A stretch of DNA of 23,477 nt from Holophagaceae bacterium (GCA_025353305.1 JANXQX010000061.1:1-23477); one strand, 5' to 3'; positions 8,072 to 16,553 are shown, numbered from the stretch's first letter. Notes: generated by a model from the sequence alone, not told the origin. Program-made: numbers and translations.

Positions 8072-8967
8072 CGGCGCCGATTCTCGTCTTTCCGGGGCAG
8101 GCCACCGAGTCCATCGGCATGTCTGAGGGTTGGACCTCCAACCAAGAGTGGAATGAATCCATGGCGAAGGCCGAGGCTTTCACAGGTTATGCACTGCGCA
8201 CCTGGATGTCCCATGGCCCTTTGGAGGCGCTGCGGACCCAGCGCCATGCGCCCTGCGTGGTTCTGGCTCATTCAGCGGCCGTCTACCGTGCGCAGCGAGC
8301 TGCCGGAATGCCCTTGCCGGCGGGAGCTTCAGGCCATTCCATGGGCTTCTTCTCCGCGATTGTGGCCGCTGAAGTGGTGCCATTGGAAGCAACCCTGGAA
8401 CTCATCAGCGCCACCGAGGACAACGCCGAGGCCCGCTTCCTGCCAGGGCAGATGGGCATGGCTTTTGTCATCGGGATAGGTGCGCTGGAAATTCATCATG
8501 TCCTTGATCGGCATCCGGAATTGTTGCTCTCGAATATCAATGGGAAGGCCCAGTTCACCGTATCGGGACCGCAGATCGCGCTGCATGAATTCATTTCTGA
8601 GGTGACGCCCGATTCACTGAAATGTGGGCTGCTGCCGGTGCGGCACCCGCTTCATTGCGATCACATGGCGCCCCTGATTCCATACATCAAAGCGCGGTTG
8701 GAGGGCTGGGTCCCCAGAACTCCGGCCTTTCCCTTGATCTCCCCGTTGGATGGCCGCCGGATTGACGATGGCTTCGAGGCCTGGGAAGAGACCATCGTCA
8801 GCATCGCATCCGCTGTGAATTGGCCCTTGGCGGTGATGGGCTTGAAGGGGCTTGGAGCCAACTTCTTCGAATGCGGATTCGGATCGCAATTGAAAAATTT
8901 AACGGGCTGGATTGACCGTGGCTTGAAGGTCGAGAGTCTCCAGACGCCTCGAGTCTGGAAGGAATAA
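8068..8967 (+). CDS. FabD-like acyltransferase (malonyl-CoA:ACP transacylase fold)
   Basis: A 299-aa stand-alone acyltransferase of the FabD fold. It shows FPGQ (8-11), the nucleophile elbow GHSMG with Ser91, the ferredoxin-like NINGKAQFTVSG region (157-168), the catalytic His196 in PLHCDHM, and a C-terminal ECGFGSQLKNLTGWI block like the FabD end. In a by-eye alignment the arginine that holds the malonyl carboxylate in FabD (Arg117 in E. coli) falls on Thr116, so malonyl specificity is doubtful. It is not next to other fab genes. The start TTG 8068 is inferred; no in-frame ATG exists nearby, and the stop of a five-codon ORF overlaps it. It may load another acyl group or act in a secondary pathway. 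Confidence 0.75.
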   Translation: MTAPILVFPGQATESIGMSEGWTSNQEWNESMAKAEAFTGYALRTWMSHGPLEALRTQRHAPCVVLAHSAAVYRAQRAAGMPLPAGASGHSMGFFSAIVAAEVVPLEATLELISATEDNAEARFLPGQMGMAFVIGIGALEIHHVLDRHPELLLSNINGKAQFTVSGPQIALHEFISEVTPDSLKCGLLPVRHPLHCDHMAPLIPYIKARLEGWVPRTPAFPLISPLDGRRIDDGFEAWEETIVSIASAVNWPLAVMGLKGLGANFFECGFGSQLKNLTGWIDRGLKVESLQTPRVWKE

Positions 8968-9037
8968 TCCTTGATCCGGAGTCAGCGTCCGCCGTGCTTG
9001 AACCTTGACGGTTGCATGGGACATGGGACCTGAATTC

Positions 9038-9054
9038 GTCTGCTGCTGGCAGAC
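9038..9054. repeat. Short hairpin between the FabD-like and HD-GYP genes
   Basis: GTCTGC (9038-9043), loop TGCTG, and GCAGAC (9049-9054) form a 6-bp stem in the 167-nt gap. There is no T-run after it. The rest of the gap shows no convincing gene or promoter. Confidence 0.3.
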
Positions 9055-9134
9055 AAACCGAATTTGGCCTAGGATCGAGTTCTTCCAATCCCCTTCCTTG
9101 AAACCCCCTGCCTCGGCTTCGGCCTCACCTGACC

Positions 9135-10979
9135 ATGAACCCCACACATCCGGCCTTCAGTGAAGAACTCACGTATCAGTGCACGCAGGAGCTCTACCGA
9201 TGCCTGGAGGAGGTGGGAAGCACAAAAGGAGCACTTTATCTCCGGATCCCCAAAGGCTACGACGATGAGGGTTCATTCCAGAACGTGACCGAATACGGAT
9301 GGCCCCGGGGCAGTCATGCTCCTTCAAGCCTCATGCCCCATGATCCGCTGGTCATCTGGGTTCAGCGGGAGAAGCGCGCCTTCGCCGTCAATGAGCCCAA
9401 GAAATTCCATGAGCTGGATTCTTTTTCAGTGGGTTCCGTTGATCCCCGGTTCCTACTGGCCCCCATCTATCTGAAAGGTGATTGGGTAGGGCTTTTGTTG
9501 CAGAGGGATCGCAACAAAGGTGCGCATTTCGACATGGATCGCGACGAAAAGCCCACCTTGCGAATCTGCAACGACATAGTGGACGTCTTGACTTATTTCA
9601 GAATTTATGGCGAGACAGCAGGCCTTTCCCCCCTACCCGCATCCCGGGAAGGGGCCAGTGGCTCGACCATGCCGATGCCGATGATGCAGGCTTTGGAGCC
9701 ACCCCTTCCTGGCGCGGGTCTTATTCCGGAAATGTTGGATTCCAGGACACCCCAGGCACCTCAATCAGCGCCTTCCTCAGAACCCCCTCGCAGTGCAACC
9801 AGGCGCCCCAAAAGGGAGGGCTACAGTCAATTGCCCTGGGGGCACGAAACAAATTCCGGAATCCAACCAGCCCCCTCCCCCGAGCCGCCAATGGGTAGCG
9901 CCGCAGCCGTTGATGTCTTACACGGCGCTGATTCCCTGGTGGAGGAATTCTCGGATGCCAAGCGCCGTAGCATGCCCTCACCGGAACAGAAGGAATTCTT
10001 TTGGCAGTCAGCGCGGTTGCTGTTCCAGGTGGTGCCCCTTGACGCGGTGGCACTCTGGATGCAGGAGGCTGAAAAACTGCGCCCGCTTTTGGCCTATAGC
10101 GACCGTCCCCTATCCGCAGAACTTCAACAGCAGATGCTGATCCATACTTCCAATAACCTGCCATCAGTGAAAATAGAGGATCTGCGCATCCTGACGCGAC
10201 ATGAGAAACGTGAGGTAACGCCCATTGATGGGACTTTCACTACCTGCGTTCCTTTGCCGCTCGGCGATGCCGAGAAATCAGAGGAGGGGGGCAGAGATCT
10301 GCTCCTGCTCTTCAGGCTTTCAGATCAGCCCTTTTCAAAGCCTGAGCTGACCCTGCTTCGCCGGGTAGGGGGCCTGCTGAATATGCACCTGGCAGAAGGG
10401 CGACTTCATGAACGCTATCACCGTGCCTTCCTGTCCGTCAGCCATCGCATCCTGAAATCAGGCGAAGGCCGTTCACCAAAAATCAAGGAACACAGTCTTA
10501 CCTGCGCGAAGCTCTCTCGTGGCGTGGCCTTGCGCATGGAACTGCCCACCGCAGAAGTCGAGGCCACCAGCATCGCGGCGATCCTCCACGATGTCGGTTC
10601 GCTTCTTCTGGATCCGGCGATGATGACCAAGCCTGAGCTGAGTGCCGCTGAACTGGCCAAGGCCCGCACGCATCCGGTACTTGCTGCGGCGTTCCTGAAG
10701 GGTCTCCGCTTCCCCTTTGATGTGCTGAAGATCATTCGCCACCACCATGAGCGATGGGACGGCAAAGGCTATCCTGATGGTCTCGCGGGAGAAGAAATAC
10801 CCATCGGAAGCCGCATCATCGGGCTGGTGGAGGCCTTCGATGTCATGACTACGGGCAAGGGCTACAAAGCACCGAAAGCCTTGGCCAAAGTATTGGAAGA
10901 GATACGGCGCGAGTCGGGTCAGCAATTCGACCCCAAGACGGTGGAGGCACTCGTTTCGGTGGTCGGAAAGGTGAAATAG
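9135..10979 (+). CDS. GAF-GAF-HD-GYP signalling protein (possible cyclic-di-GMP phosphodiesterase)
   Basis: A 614-aa soluble protein. Residues about 10-155 resemble a GAF sensor. About 160-255 is a Pro/Ser-rich linker of low complexity. About 265-425 resembles a second GAF. Residues 430-614 form an HD-GYP domain with His453, His485-Asp486, His513, a HHH at 536-538, and the HHERWDGKGYPDG signature with GYP at 545-547, plus EIPIGSRI. HD-GYP proteins hydrolyse cyclic di-GMP or related nucleotides. The metal ligands look present, but the residue after HDVG is Ser, where many members have Lys. No Shine-Dalgarno sequence is clear before ATG 9135. The gene stands alone between the FabD-like and pilin-like genes. 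The signal sensed is unknown. Confidence 0.85.
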   Translation: MNPTHPAFSEELTYQCTQELYRCLEEVGSTKGALYLRIPKGYDDEGSFQNVTEYGWPRGSHAPSSLMPHDPLVIWVQREKRAFAVNEPKKFHELDSFSVGSVDPRFLLAPIYLKGDWVGLLLQRDRNKGAHFDMDRDEKPTLRICNDIVDVLTYFRIYGETAGLSPLPASREGASGSTMPMPMMQALEPPLPGAGLIPEMLDSRTPQAPQSAPSSEPPRSATRRPKREGYSQLPWGHETNSGIQPAPSPEPPMGSAAAVDVLHGADSLVEEFSDAKRRSMPSPEQKEFFWQSARLLFQVVPLDAVALWMQEAEKLRPLLAYSDRPLSAELQQQMLIHTSNNLPSVKIEDLRILTRHEKREVTPIDGTFTTCVPLPLGDAEKSEEGGRDLLLLFRLSDQPFSKPELTLLRRVGGLLNMHLAEGRLHERYHRAFLSVSHRILKSGEGRSPKIKEHSLTCAKLSRGVALRMELPTAEVEATSIAAILHDVGSLLLDPAMMTKPELSAAELAKARTHPVLAAAFLKGLRFPFDVLKIIRHHHERWDGKGYPDGLAGEEIPIGSRIIGLVEAFDVMTTGKGYKAPKALAKVLEEIRRESGQQFDPKTVEALVSVVGKVK

Positions 10980-11017
10980 GAACTCACGCACCCTTGCCGG
11001 CACAATACACTTGAACC

Positions 11018-11647
11018 ATGGCCTTCCCCGCGCACAGGAACCTTCCCGCCCGCCTCCGCTTCCAGTGGAGTTTCCGGTTGGCTCCGCAAGTGGATATCCG
11101 CAACGGGGAACGCGGTTTCGTCATGGCCATGCTCATGGCACTCATCACGATCATGGGGATCCTGCTCATGAAAGGGATTCCTGCCATCACCACCGAGGTC
11201 CAGCGCGAGCAGGAAGCGGAGCTGATTTTCCGGGGTGAAAGCATCGCCAAGGCGATTCGCATTTTTGCCGCGAAATCAGGGCGGTACCCCACGACGCTGG
11301 CAGAACTCGAAACCGTGAAGCCCCGCATCATCCGCAAAGTCTACAAAGACCCCATGACCGAATCCGGTGAGTGGGACTTGATTTACGCGGTTCAGCCAGG
11401 CGTCTCGGGCGATACCCACAGCCTGCCCATCGTCGGCGTGAGAAGCAAGAGCCAGAAGGACAGCTTCAAGATCTACAACAACAAAACCATTTACAGCGAT
11501 TGGGCGTTCTCGGCCACCAGCAACCTGCTTGGACTGCCGGCTGGAGTTCCTGGGCCATCGGCACCGGGTGATGCACGTTCCGGGATAGACTCCGGTTCCC
11601 AAGATGGCGGCGGGGGCACACCCACCAAGCCGGGGGGCAAAGGTTGA
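11018..11647 (+). CDS. Type IV pilin-like / type II secretion pseudopilin-like protein
   Basis: A 209-aa protein (from ATG 11018) with a prepilin-like ERG-FVMAM junction at residues 31-38 followed by one hydrophobic helix. A soluble region after it resembles type II pseudopilins (EAELIFRGESIAKAIRIF, then GRYPTTLAEL). The C-terminus (from about 175) is Gly/Pro/Ser-rich. The usual Glu at position +5 after the cleavage Gly is Met here. ATG 11018 has no Shine-Dalgarno sequence and gives a 33-residue leader. TTG 11078 has GGAG at 11067-11070 with a 7-nt spacer and would give a typical 13-residue leader, so it may be the true start. The stop overlaps the next start as TTGA, so the gene is translationally coupled to the DacB-like gene. 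Confidence 0.75.
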   Translation: MAFPAHRNLPARLRFQWSFRLAPQVDIRNGERGFVMAMLMALITIMGILLMKGIPAITTEVQREQEAELIFRGESIAKAIRIFAAKSGRYPTTLAELETVKPRIIRKVYKDPMTESGEWDLIYAVQPGVSGDTHSLPIVGVRSKSQKDSFKIYNNKTIYSDWAFSATSNLLGLPAGVPGPSAPGDARSGIDSGSQDGGGGTPTKPGGKG

Positions 11648-12852
11648 ACATCGCGAGCCGCAGATCCCTGCTGCCATTGGCGATCGTGGTGGCTGCGGTC
11701 ATCGCGGTGGGTGTGCAGGCCCGGGGCCGTGCGGCCTTGGCACCGGTTCCTGGCCCCGCGGAGACTTTCGAATCCTGGACCCGCCGGCTGGAATCCAGGG
11801 GTGTTGAGGTTTCAGCTGGAATCTGGGATCTGCAGAGTGGAAAGCTGCTGGAGTCCCACAACCCTGACTCAGCTCTGCTGCCGGCCAGCACCACGAAAAT
11901 CATTTCCACCTACGCCATGCTCCGGATCTGGAAGCCGGACTATGAGCTGAAGACTGAGATCTATGGCGACTTGAGCGGAAACGTCGTCCACGGCGATCTG
12001 GTCATCAAAGGGGGGGGCGACCCGCTCCTTACCTCGGAACGCATCTGGGTGCTCGCCCAGGACCTCAAGCGCATGGGCGTGTTCCGCGTGACAGGCCGCC
12101 TGCGGTTGGACCAGAGCGCCTTTGACAATCAGCGCTATGGCCTGGGCTGGGAGAACACCAGCTCGAACACAACACCTCCCATTACAGCCTTGGCGGTGAA
12201 TTTCAACCGCGACGAGAGGGGCAATCTGGTCGGGGATCCCGATGCCCAGGCCCACGCCGCTTTTCAACGCATATTCCTTGAAACGGGAATCGCTTTCGAG
12301 GGCATTCAATCCAAAGACCCGTCCAGCACGCCCAGCCGCAAACTCCTGGATTTCCCATCGCCTCCCTTGCGGATGCTGATCCAGGACATCAACAAGTTTT
12401 CGAACAATTTCATGGTGGAGACGCTGCTGAAGGCCCTGGGCGACGGTTCCTGGCCCAAGGGCGTGGCCAAGGTCCAGGCCTTTTACCAGACCAACTACGG
12501 CTTGGGCCCTGACAAGATCCGCATCACCGATGCCTCCGGGCTGAGCAAGGACAACCGGCTCTCGGCGCGCACGCTCGCGGTGGTGCTGCGTGGCGCCTGG
12601 AACGATTTCGAAGTGGGTCCGGAATTCCAGTCCTCGCTGAAGATCATCGGCGGCGAACCATGGAAATTGAAGATCAAGGATCCGAACCTTGCCCGTCGCG
12701 TGCGCTGCAAAACCGGCCACCTGAGCGGCGTGGACACGGTTTGCGGCGTGATCCAGATGCCCGACGGAAAGCTGCGGGTCTTCGCCATTCTGCTGAACGG
12801 CCAGGCCAATGACCAGGATGTATGGGAGCAGGTCAGCCGCTGGGCGAACTGA
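11644..12852 (+). CDS. dacB: D-alanyl-D-alanine carboxypeptidase/endopeptidase (DacB/PBP4, peptidase S13)
   Basis: A periplasmic penicillin-binding protein of family S13 that trims or cleaves peptidoglycan cross-links. An N-terminal hydrophobic segment (residues 8-24) acts as a signal peptide or anchor. The serine-enzyme motifs are complete: Ser82-x-x-Lys85 (ASTTK), Ser253-Asn-Asn255, and Lys356-Thr-Gly. The length is 402 aa against about 477 in E. coli PBP4, so the insert domain between the first two motifs is shorter. The start is TTG 11644, within a TTGA overlap with the preceding stop and just after a G-rich ribosome site (GGGGGG, then AAAGG). Coupling to a pilin-like gene is unusual and may reflect local wall opening, but this is inference. 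Confidence 0.92.
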   Translation: MNIASRRSLLPLAIVVAAVIAVGVQARGRAALAPVPGPAETFESWTRRLESRGVEVSAGIWDLQSGKLLESHNPDSALLPASTTKIISTYAMLRIWKPDYELKTEIYGDLSGNVVHGDLVIKGGGDPLLTSERIWVLAQDLKRMGVFRVTGRLRLDQSAFDNQRYGLGWENTSSNTTPPITALAVNFNRDERGNLVGDPDAQAHAAFQRIFLETGIAFEGIQSKDPSSTPSRKLLDFPSPPLRMLIQDINKFSNNFMVETLLKALGDGSWPKGVAKVQAFYQTNYGLGPDKIRITDASGLSKDNRLSARTLAVVLRGAWNDFEVGPEFQSSLKIIGGEPWKLKIKDPNLARRVRCKTGHLSGVDTVCGVIQMPDGKLRVFAILLNGQANDQDVWEQVSRWAN

Positions 12853-12874
12853 GAACTGGTGCCATGCTGAAGGG

Positions 12875-13774
12875 ATGAAGCAGAGCGATCACAGCACCGG
12901 GCTCCTTGTGACCGTTCTCGGCGCGGCGTTGCTGGGCTTTGCTGGAATCTTCGTGAAGTGGTCAGCCCCCGCGAGCCCGGTGATGGTGGGCTTCTACCGA
13001 ATGGTTTTCGCGCTGCCAGGGCTTTTGATTATCGCCTGGCGGAGTCCCAAGCGCCCGGGCATCACGCCCGAAGCCACCCACCGGGGAACGCTTTGGGCCA
13101 TCACGGCGGGGGTCTGCTTCACGGGAGACCTATGGACCTGGCACGCGGCCATGCATCACACCACCGTCGCCAATGCCACGCTTCTGGTGGGTCTTGCACC
13201 GTTGTGGGTTGCGCTCATTTCCGTCGCGTTCATGTCCGTGCGGCTTCGAAAACGCTTCTGGGGCGGATTGGTGTTGGCCTTGGCAGGCGCCACGGTGCTG
13301 GGGTTTGTCAAAGGGGCACGATGGGGCACGGGGTGGGGTGAGTTGCTGGGCGCGATCGCCTCCGTCTGGTACGCGGTCTTCACCCTTGCCATCACCAAGG
13401 CCCGGTCCCATCTCAGCGCACCCATGGCCCTGCTTTGGGTGGTGCTCACCTGCCTGCTTGGATTCGGCCTGATCGGCGCAATCCAGGGGGATGCTTTCAG
13501 CGGGTTTCCGCCGCAGGCCTGGCTTGCCTTGGCGGGCCTGGGGTTGGTGGTGCAGGTCATGGCTTGGTGGCTCATCACCTGGGGACTGGGCCACATCAGC
13601 CCTAGCCTGGGCAGTGTCGGACTTCTCACGCAGGCCGTCACGACCGTCTTCCTCGGTTGGCTTTTGCTGAGTGAACCGGTGAAGCCCCTGCAGGGAGTTG
13701 GCGCTGGTTTGATCCTGGCGGGCATTGCCATGGCCGCGTTGGCCCCGCCCATGCCGAAGATCAAAGCCCTTTGA
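12875..13774 (+). CDS. EamA/DMT-family transporter
   Basis: A 299-aa inner-membrane protein with about ten hydrophobic helices in two EamA repeats (roughly residues 10-140 and 155-290). The N-terminal GAALLGFAGIFVKW and the FYRMVFALP segment are typical of the RhaT/YdcZ-like drug/metabolite exporters. The substrate cannot be told from sequence. The frame extends to 12809 inside dacB, but ATG 12875, just after the dacB stop, gives the standard N-terminus. Its only ribosome-site candidate, GAAGG, lies 1 nt before it, so initiation is weak or the start is elsewhere. It may be co-transcribed with dacB. Confidence 0.88.
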   Translation: MKQSDHSTGLLVTVLGAALLGFAGIFVKWSAPASPVMVGFYRMVFALPGLLIIAWRSPKRPGITPEATHRGTLWAITAGVCFTGDLWTWHAAMHHTTVANATLLVGLAPLWVALISVAFMSVRLRKRFWGGLVLALAGATVLGFVKGARWGTGWGELLGAIASVWYAVFTLAITKARSHLSAPMALLWVVLTCLLGFGLIGAIQGDAFSGFPPQAWLALAGLGLVVQVMAWWLITWGLGHISPSLGSVGLLTQAVTTVFLGWLLLSEPVKPLQGVGAGLILAGIAMAALAPPMPKIKAL

Positions 13775-13822
13775 GGTTCAGAGGAACGGGACTCTTCGCG
13801 CCGGTCTGCCGATCCGCCCCGA

Positions 13823-13936
13823 TCAATGGAAGGTCTTTATGAATCGGAATGCCAACAACACCATGAGGAACACAAGGTAGAACCGCAGGAAGTAGAGTGC
13901 GAGACGCGTGGTGCGAGTGAGCTTGACTCTCGGCAT
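13823..13936 (-). CDS. 37-residue single-helix membrane protein
   Basis: An ATG at 13936 on the minus strand opens a 37-codon frame that ends in TGA at 13825-13823. AGGAG lies 6 nt before the ATG, a strong ribosome site. The start falls 10 nt after the stop of the PRC/MgtE-N/CBS gene, so the two are almost certainly co-transcribed. The product has a basic N-terminus (R3, K5, R8, R11), one hydrophobic span rich in Leu, Phe, Val and Tyr (residues 12-30), and a short basic tail. It is too short for usual gene calling and I recognise no family. Its position suggests a small accessory subunit of the neighbouring Nramp transporter. Confidence 0.6.
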   Translation of the reverse strand: MPRVKLTRTTRLALYFLRFYLVFLMVLLAFRFIKTFH

Positions 13937-13945
13937 GGCTAGCTC

Positions 13946-15223
13946 CTAGGTCTTCGGACGGGGGCCAAGGCCCCGCATGATGTCGTTGTAGCGGATGACC
14001 CCAAGGATCCGGTCTTCGGTGTCTACCACAGGGATCATCCTGAAATGGTACTTCCCGAAGATGGCCTCAAGATCCTCGCGCGTGTCGTCCGCTTCTGCGG
14101 CAACGGCTGGGGAGGCCATCAGATCCTCCATCTGGACGGCATCCTCAGAGACCAGCAGGAGCCTGGCGTCCACCGCACCCAGCAGCCGCCCGTCCTGGCC
14201 TTCCACGTATAGGTACGAGATTCCGCTGTAGCCTAGTCCTGATTGGCGGACCATGCCCCGTGCCTGGGCCACGGTGAGTTCAAGGGGGATCGTCAGGTAC
14301 TCCGGGGACATGAAATCGCGAGCAGTGGCTTCCCGCTCCGACAGCAGCGCGCGCACTCGCTTCTGCCTTTCGTTCGGGAGGAGTGTGAGCATTTCCTCCG
14401 CATCCTCGTGGGGCAGGACGCCAAGGAGGTCCACTAGCTGTGGAGTGGACAGCCGGGCCAGGATGTTCTGCGCCCGCTCCTGGCGAAGGCTGGCGATGAT
14501 CTGACGCTGGGCCCGCGGTTCTGTTTCAGATAAGGTTTCCGCGGCCTTTTTAGGTTCCAGGGCCGAGAAGAGCGCTTCTTGATCCTGCCCTGTCAGTTCC
14601 TCGAGTGCGTCGGCCAGGTCCTCCTTCGGAATATCATGCAGCTGTTCCTTGGTGACGGAAAGCTGCAGTCGGTCGGAGGCTATGGCATCCTCCAGCGAGA
14701 GAGGCTGGACGTATTTCCAAGGGATCAGGTCTTCCCGGATCAAGGTGGTCAGCCAAAGGAAGCCCCACTTGCGGAGGAATCCGTTGAAGGATGCATCCAC
14801 CGCGGAGAGGTAGTATCCGCCCTCGTCCACACGGAGCAGGACATCATTCACCACTTCGGTCTTGCGGTCGTCGATATCCAGGATGGTGCGGCCCATCAGG
14901 TGCTTATCGGCGAGGATCCAACCGGGCTGGTCCAGGAAGGGAGGATACTGGTCTCCCGATTCCGGGGACTTCACGATCAGGCCCTGGGCAGAAACGTCGA
15001 CAACCTTGTCCCAGGGCACGAACTCGCTGGGGACGCCCCACCCGTGGTCGATATAGACCCCCACAGCTCGCGGGAAGGGCTCCTCAAGCGTGAACACGAT
15101 ATCCGAGGCGGGCCCCAGGTTGCGCCCATCCCCAGCGAGGCGGACCGGCTTCCGGAAGACTCGCGAGAAGTAGATGCCGCGCAGGCCCTGGGCTGAATCC
15201 TGCGGAGCGTGGACCTGGTTCAT
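13946..15223 (-). CDS. Soluble PRC-PRC-MgtE_N-CBS-CBS protein
   Basis: A 425-aa cytoplasmic protein. Residues about 12-75 and 100-175 resemble two PRC-barrel domains. About 185-300 is an alpha-helical MgtE N-terminal superfamily domain (ALEELTGQDQEALFSAL and similar helical repeats). About 305-420 holds a CBS pair ending in IPVVDTEDRILGVIRYNDI. In MgtE channels the N and CBS domains sense Mg2+ and gate the pore. Here the membrane pore is absent and the gene overlaps the Nramp stop by ATGA. GGAGG lies 6 nt before ATG 15223, which fixes this start over the frame's earlier ATG at 15337. I infer a sensor or regulator acting on the Nramp transporter in trans. Confidence 0.88.
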   Translation of the reverse strand: MNQVHAPQDSAQGLRGIYFSRVFRKPVRLAGDGRNLGPASDIVFTLEEPFPRAVGVYIDHGWGVPSEFVPWDKVVDVSAQGLIVKSPESGDQYPPFLDQPGWILADKHLMGRTILDIDDRKTEVVNDVLLRVDEGGYYLSAVDASFNGFLRKWGFLWLTTLIREDLIPWKYVQPLSLEDAIASDRLQLSVTKEQLHDIPKEDLADALEELTGQDQEALFSALEPKKAAETLSETEPRAQRQIIASLRQERAQNILARLSTPQLVDLLGVLPHEDAEEMLTLLPNERQKRVRALLSEREATARDFMSPEYLTIPLELTVAQARGMVRQSGLGYSGISYLYVEGQDGRLLGAVDARLLLVSEDAVQMEDLMASPAVAAEADDTREDLEAIFGKYHFRMIPVVDTEDRILGVIRYNDIMRGLGPRPKT

Positions 15224-16551
15224 GTAGCCCTCCGGAACAGATTCTCCATCAGTCCCGGAAAGAGTGTCGAGATGGCGAAGAGGGTGGACATGATGGAGAC
15301 GAAGATCACGATGGACCAATTCGCGGTGTTCTCCCACCGCGTGTTCACGTGCTCGCCCATGAACTGCTCGTCATTGAGGATGAGGAGGAGGAAGATCAGC
15401 GCCGAAGGCAGCAAAGTCACTGCCACCACCTGAACGAACATCGTGATGGTCACCAGTGGCGCTCTGGGTATGAGCACGATGGCCCCGGCCGAAAGCAGCA
15501 TGACCAGGTAGATCACATAGAACCAGGGCGCGTCCTTCACGCTCTTGTTCAGGCTGTGGGCCCATCCGAAGACCTCACCCACCGCCCAGCTTGAGGAAAG
15601 GGAAATGCAGAGGGCGCCGAGGAATCCCGCGTCGAAAAGCCCGATGGCGAAAAGCTTGCGGGCCAGTTCGCCCTGCCCGTGCGGGAGCAGCGGCATCAGG
15701 GCATCCGCGGTCTTCGCCGCATCATCTACCAGAATCGGAGGGATGTGGTGGTGGAGCGCCGCGGCGGTTGTGATGATGATGAAGCCCGCGACGACGCAGG
15801 TCAGCACCGCCCCGACCAAGGTCTCGATCTTCCCGAACTTGATGTCATGGATGTCGAGTCCCTTGTCAACCACCGCGCTTTGCTGGAAGAAGATCATCCA
15901 CGGAGCAATGGTCGTGCCGATGTTGGCGAGAAGAATGAATAGGAGGTCCCCGCTCAGCCCACCTGGCAGGTTCGGGACCAGAAGGCCCTGGGCCACGGCG
16001 CCCCAGCCTGGTGCGGCAGGTGTCTTCATGGCCCAAAAGGCCGCCGGGATGTAGACGAGGTTGAAGGCACAGAAAAAGAGGGTCAGCTTCTCGAAGGTCC
16101 AATATTTCCCTGTGACCACTACGGCAAAAAGGATCAGGGTGACGCCTATGAAAGTGATGGTCGGTGGGATGCCGAACATTTGGCCCGCGGTGATCATCCC
16201 GATATATTCCGTGATGAGCGTGAGCCAATTGACGACTGCCAGGTCGGCCAGGGAGAACCAACCCCAGAAGCTTCCAAAGCCCTCGAAGATGGCCTCGGCA
16301 TGGCCGCGCTTGGTGACTGCGCCCAAACGCACAGTCATCTCCTGCACGTAGTAGGCCATCGGGATGAGGATCAAGAAGATCCAAAGCAGCTTGAAGCCAT
16401 ACTTCGAGCCGGTGACGGCGTAAGTGGAGATGCCGCCAGCGTCATTGTCGGCGACCATTACAATGATGCCGGGCCCCAGCACCGCGAAGAAGATCATCAG
16501 CTGGCGGCGGAAGCGCTCGATCTGGTGAATGGTTTTGCTTACCATGTACAC
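15220..16551 (-). CDS. Nramp-related divalent metal transporter, possibly Mg2+-type
   Basis: An inner-membrane protein with about eleven helices and clear Nramp character. The motif normally DPGN in helix 1 reads D-A-G-G here. In helix 6 the usual Met-Pro-His reads A-P-W. The Met gives Nramps selectivity for transition metals, so its loss, together with the MgtE-like partner, suggests Mg2+ or broad cation transport. The frame opens at ATG 16650. That ATG has no ribosome site and lies inside a conserved leader block. GTG 16551 has GAGG at 16560-16557 with a 5-nt spacer, and ATG 16545 is the next alternative. The stop overlaps the PRC/CBS gene as ATGA. Confidence 0.85.
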   Translation of the reverse strand: MYMVSKTIHQIERFRRQLMIFFAVLGPGIIVMVADNDAGGISTYAVTGSKYGFKLLWIFLILIPMAYYVQEMTVRLGAVTKRGHAEAIFEGFGSFWGWFSLADLAVVNWLTLITEYIGMITAGQMFGIPPTITFIGVTLILFAVVVTGKYWTFEKLTLFFCAFNLVYIPAAFWAMKTPAAPGWGAVAQGLLVPNLPGGLSGDLLFILLANIGTTIAPWMIFFQQSAVVDKGLDIHDIKFGKIETLVGAVLTCVVAGFIIITTAAALHHHIPPILVDDAAKTADALMPLLPHGQGELARKLFAIGLFDAGFLGALCISLSSSWAVGEVFGWAHSLNKSVKDAPWFYVIYLVMLLSAGAIVLIPRAPLVTITMFVQVVAVTLLPSALIFLLLILNDEQFMGEHVNTRWENTANWSIVIFVSIMSTLFAISTLFPGLMENLFRRAT

Positions 16552-16553
16552 AG

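Noticed and set aside
11869..12720. 283-codon minus-strand frame opposite dacB
   Set aside because: dacB carries all three PBP motifs. The opposite frame has low-information composition.
14579..15196. 205-codon plus-strand frame opposite the PRC/CBS gene
   Set aside because: The PRC/MgtE_N/CBS domains on the minus strand explain the region.
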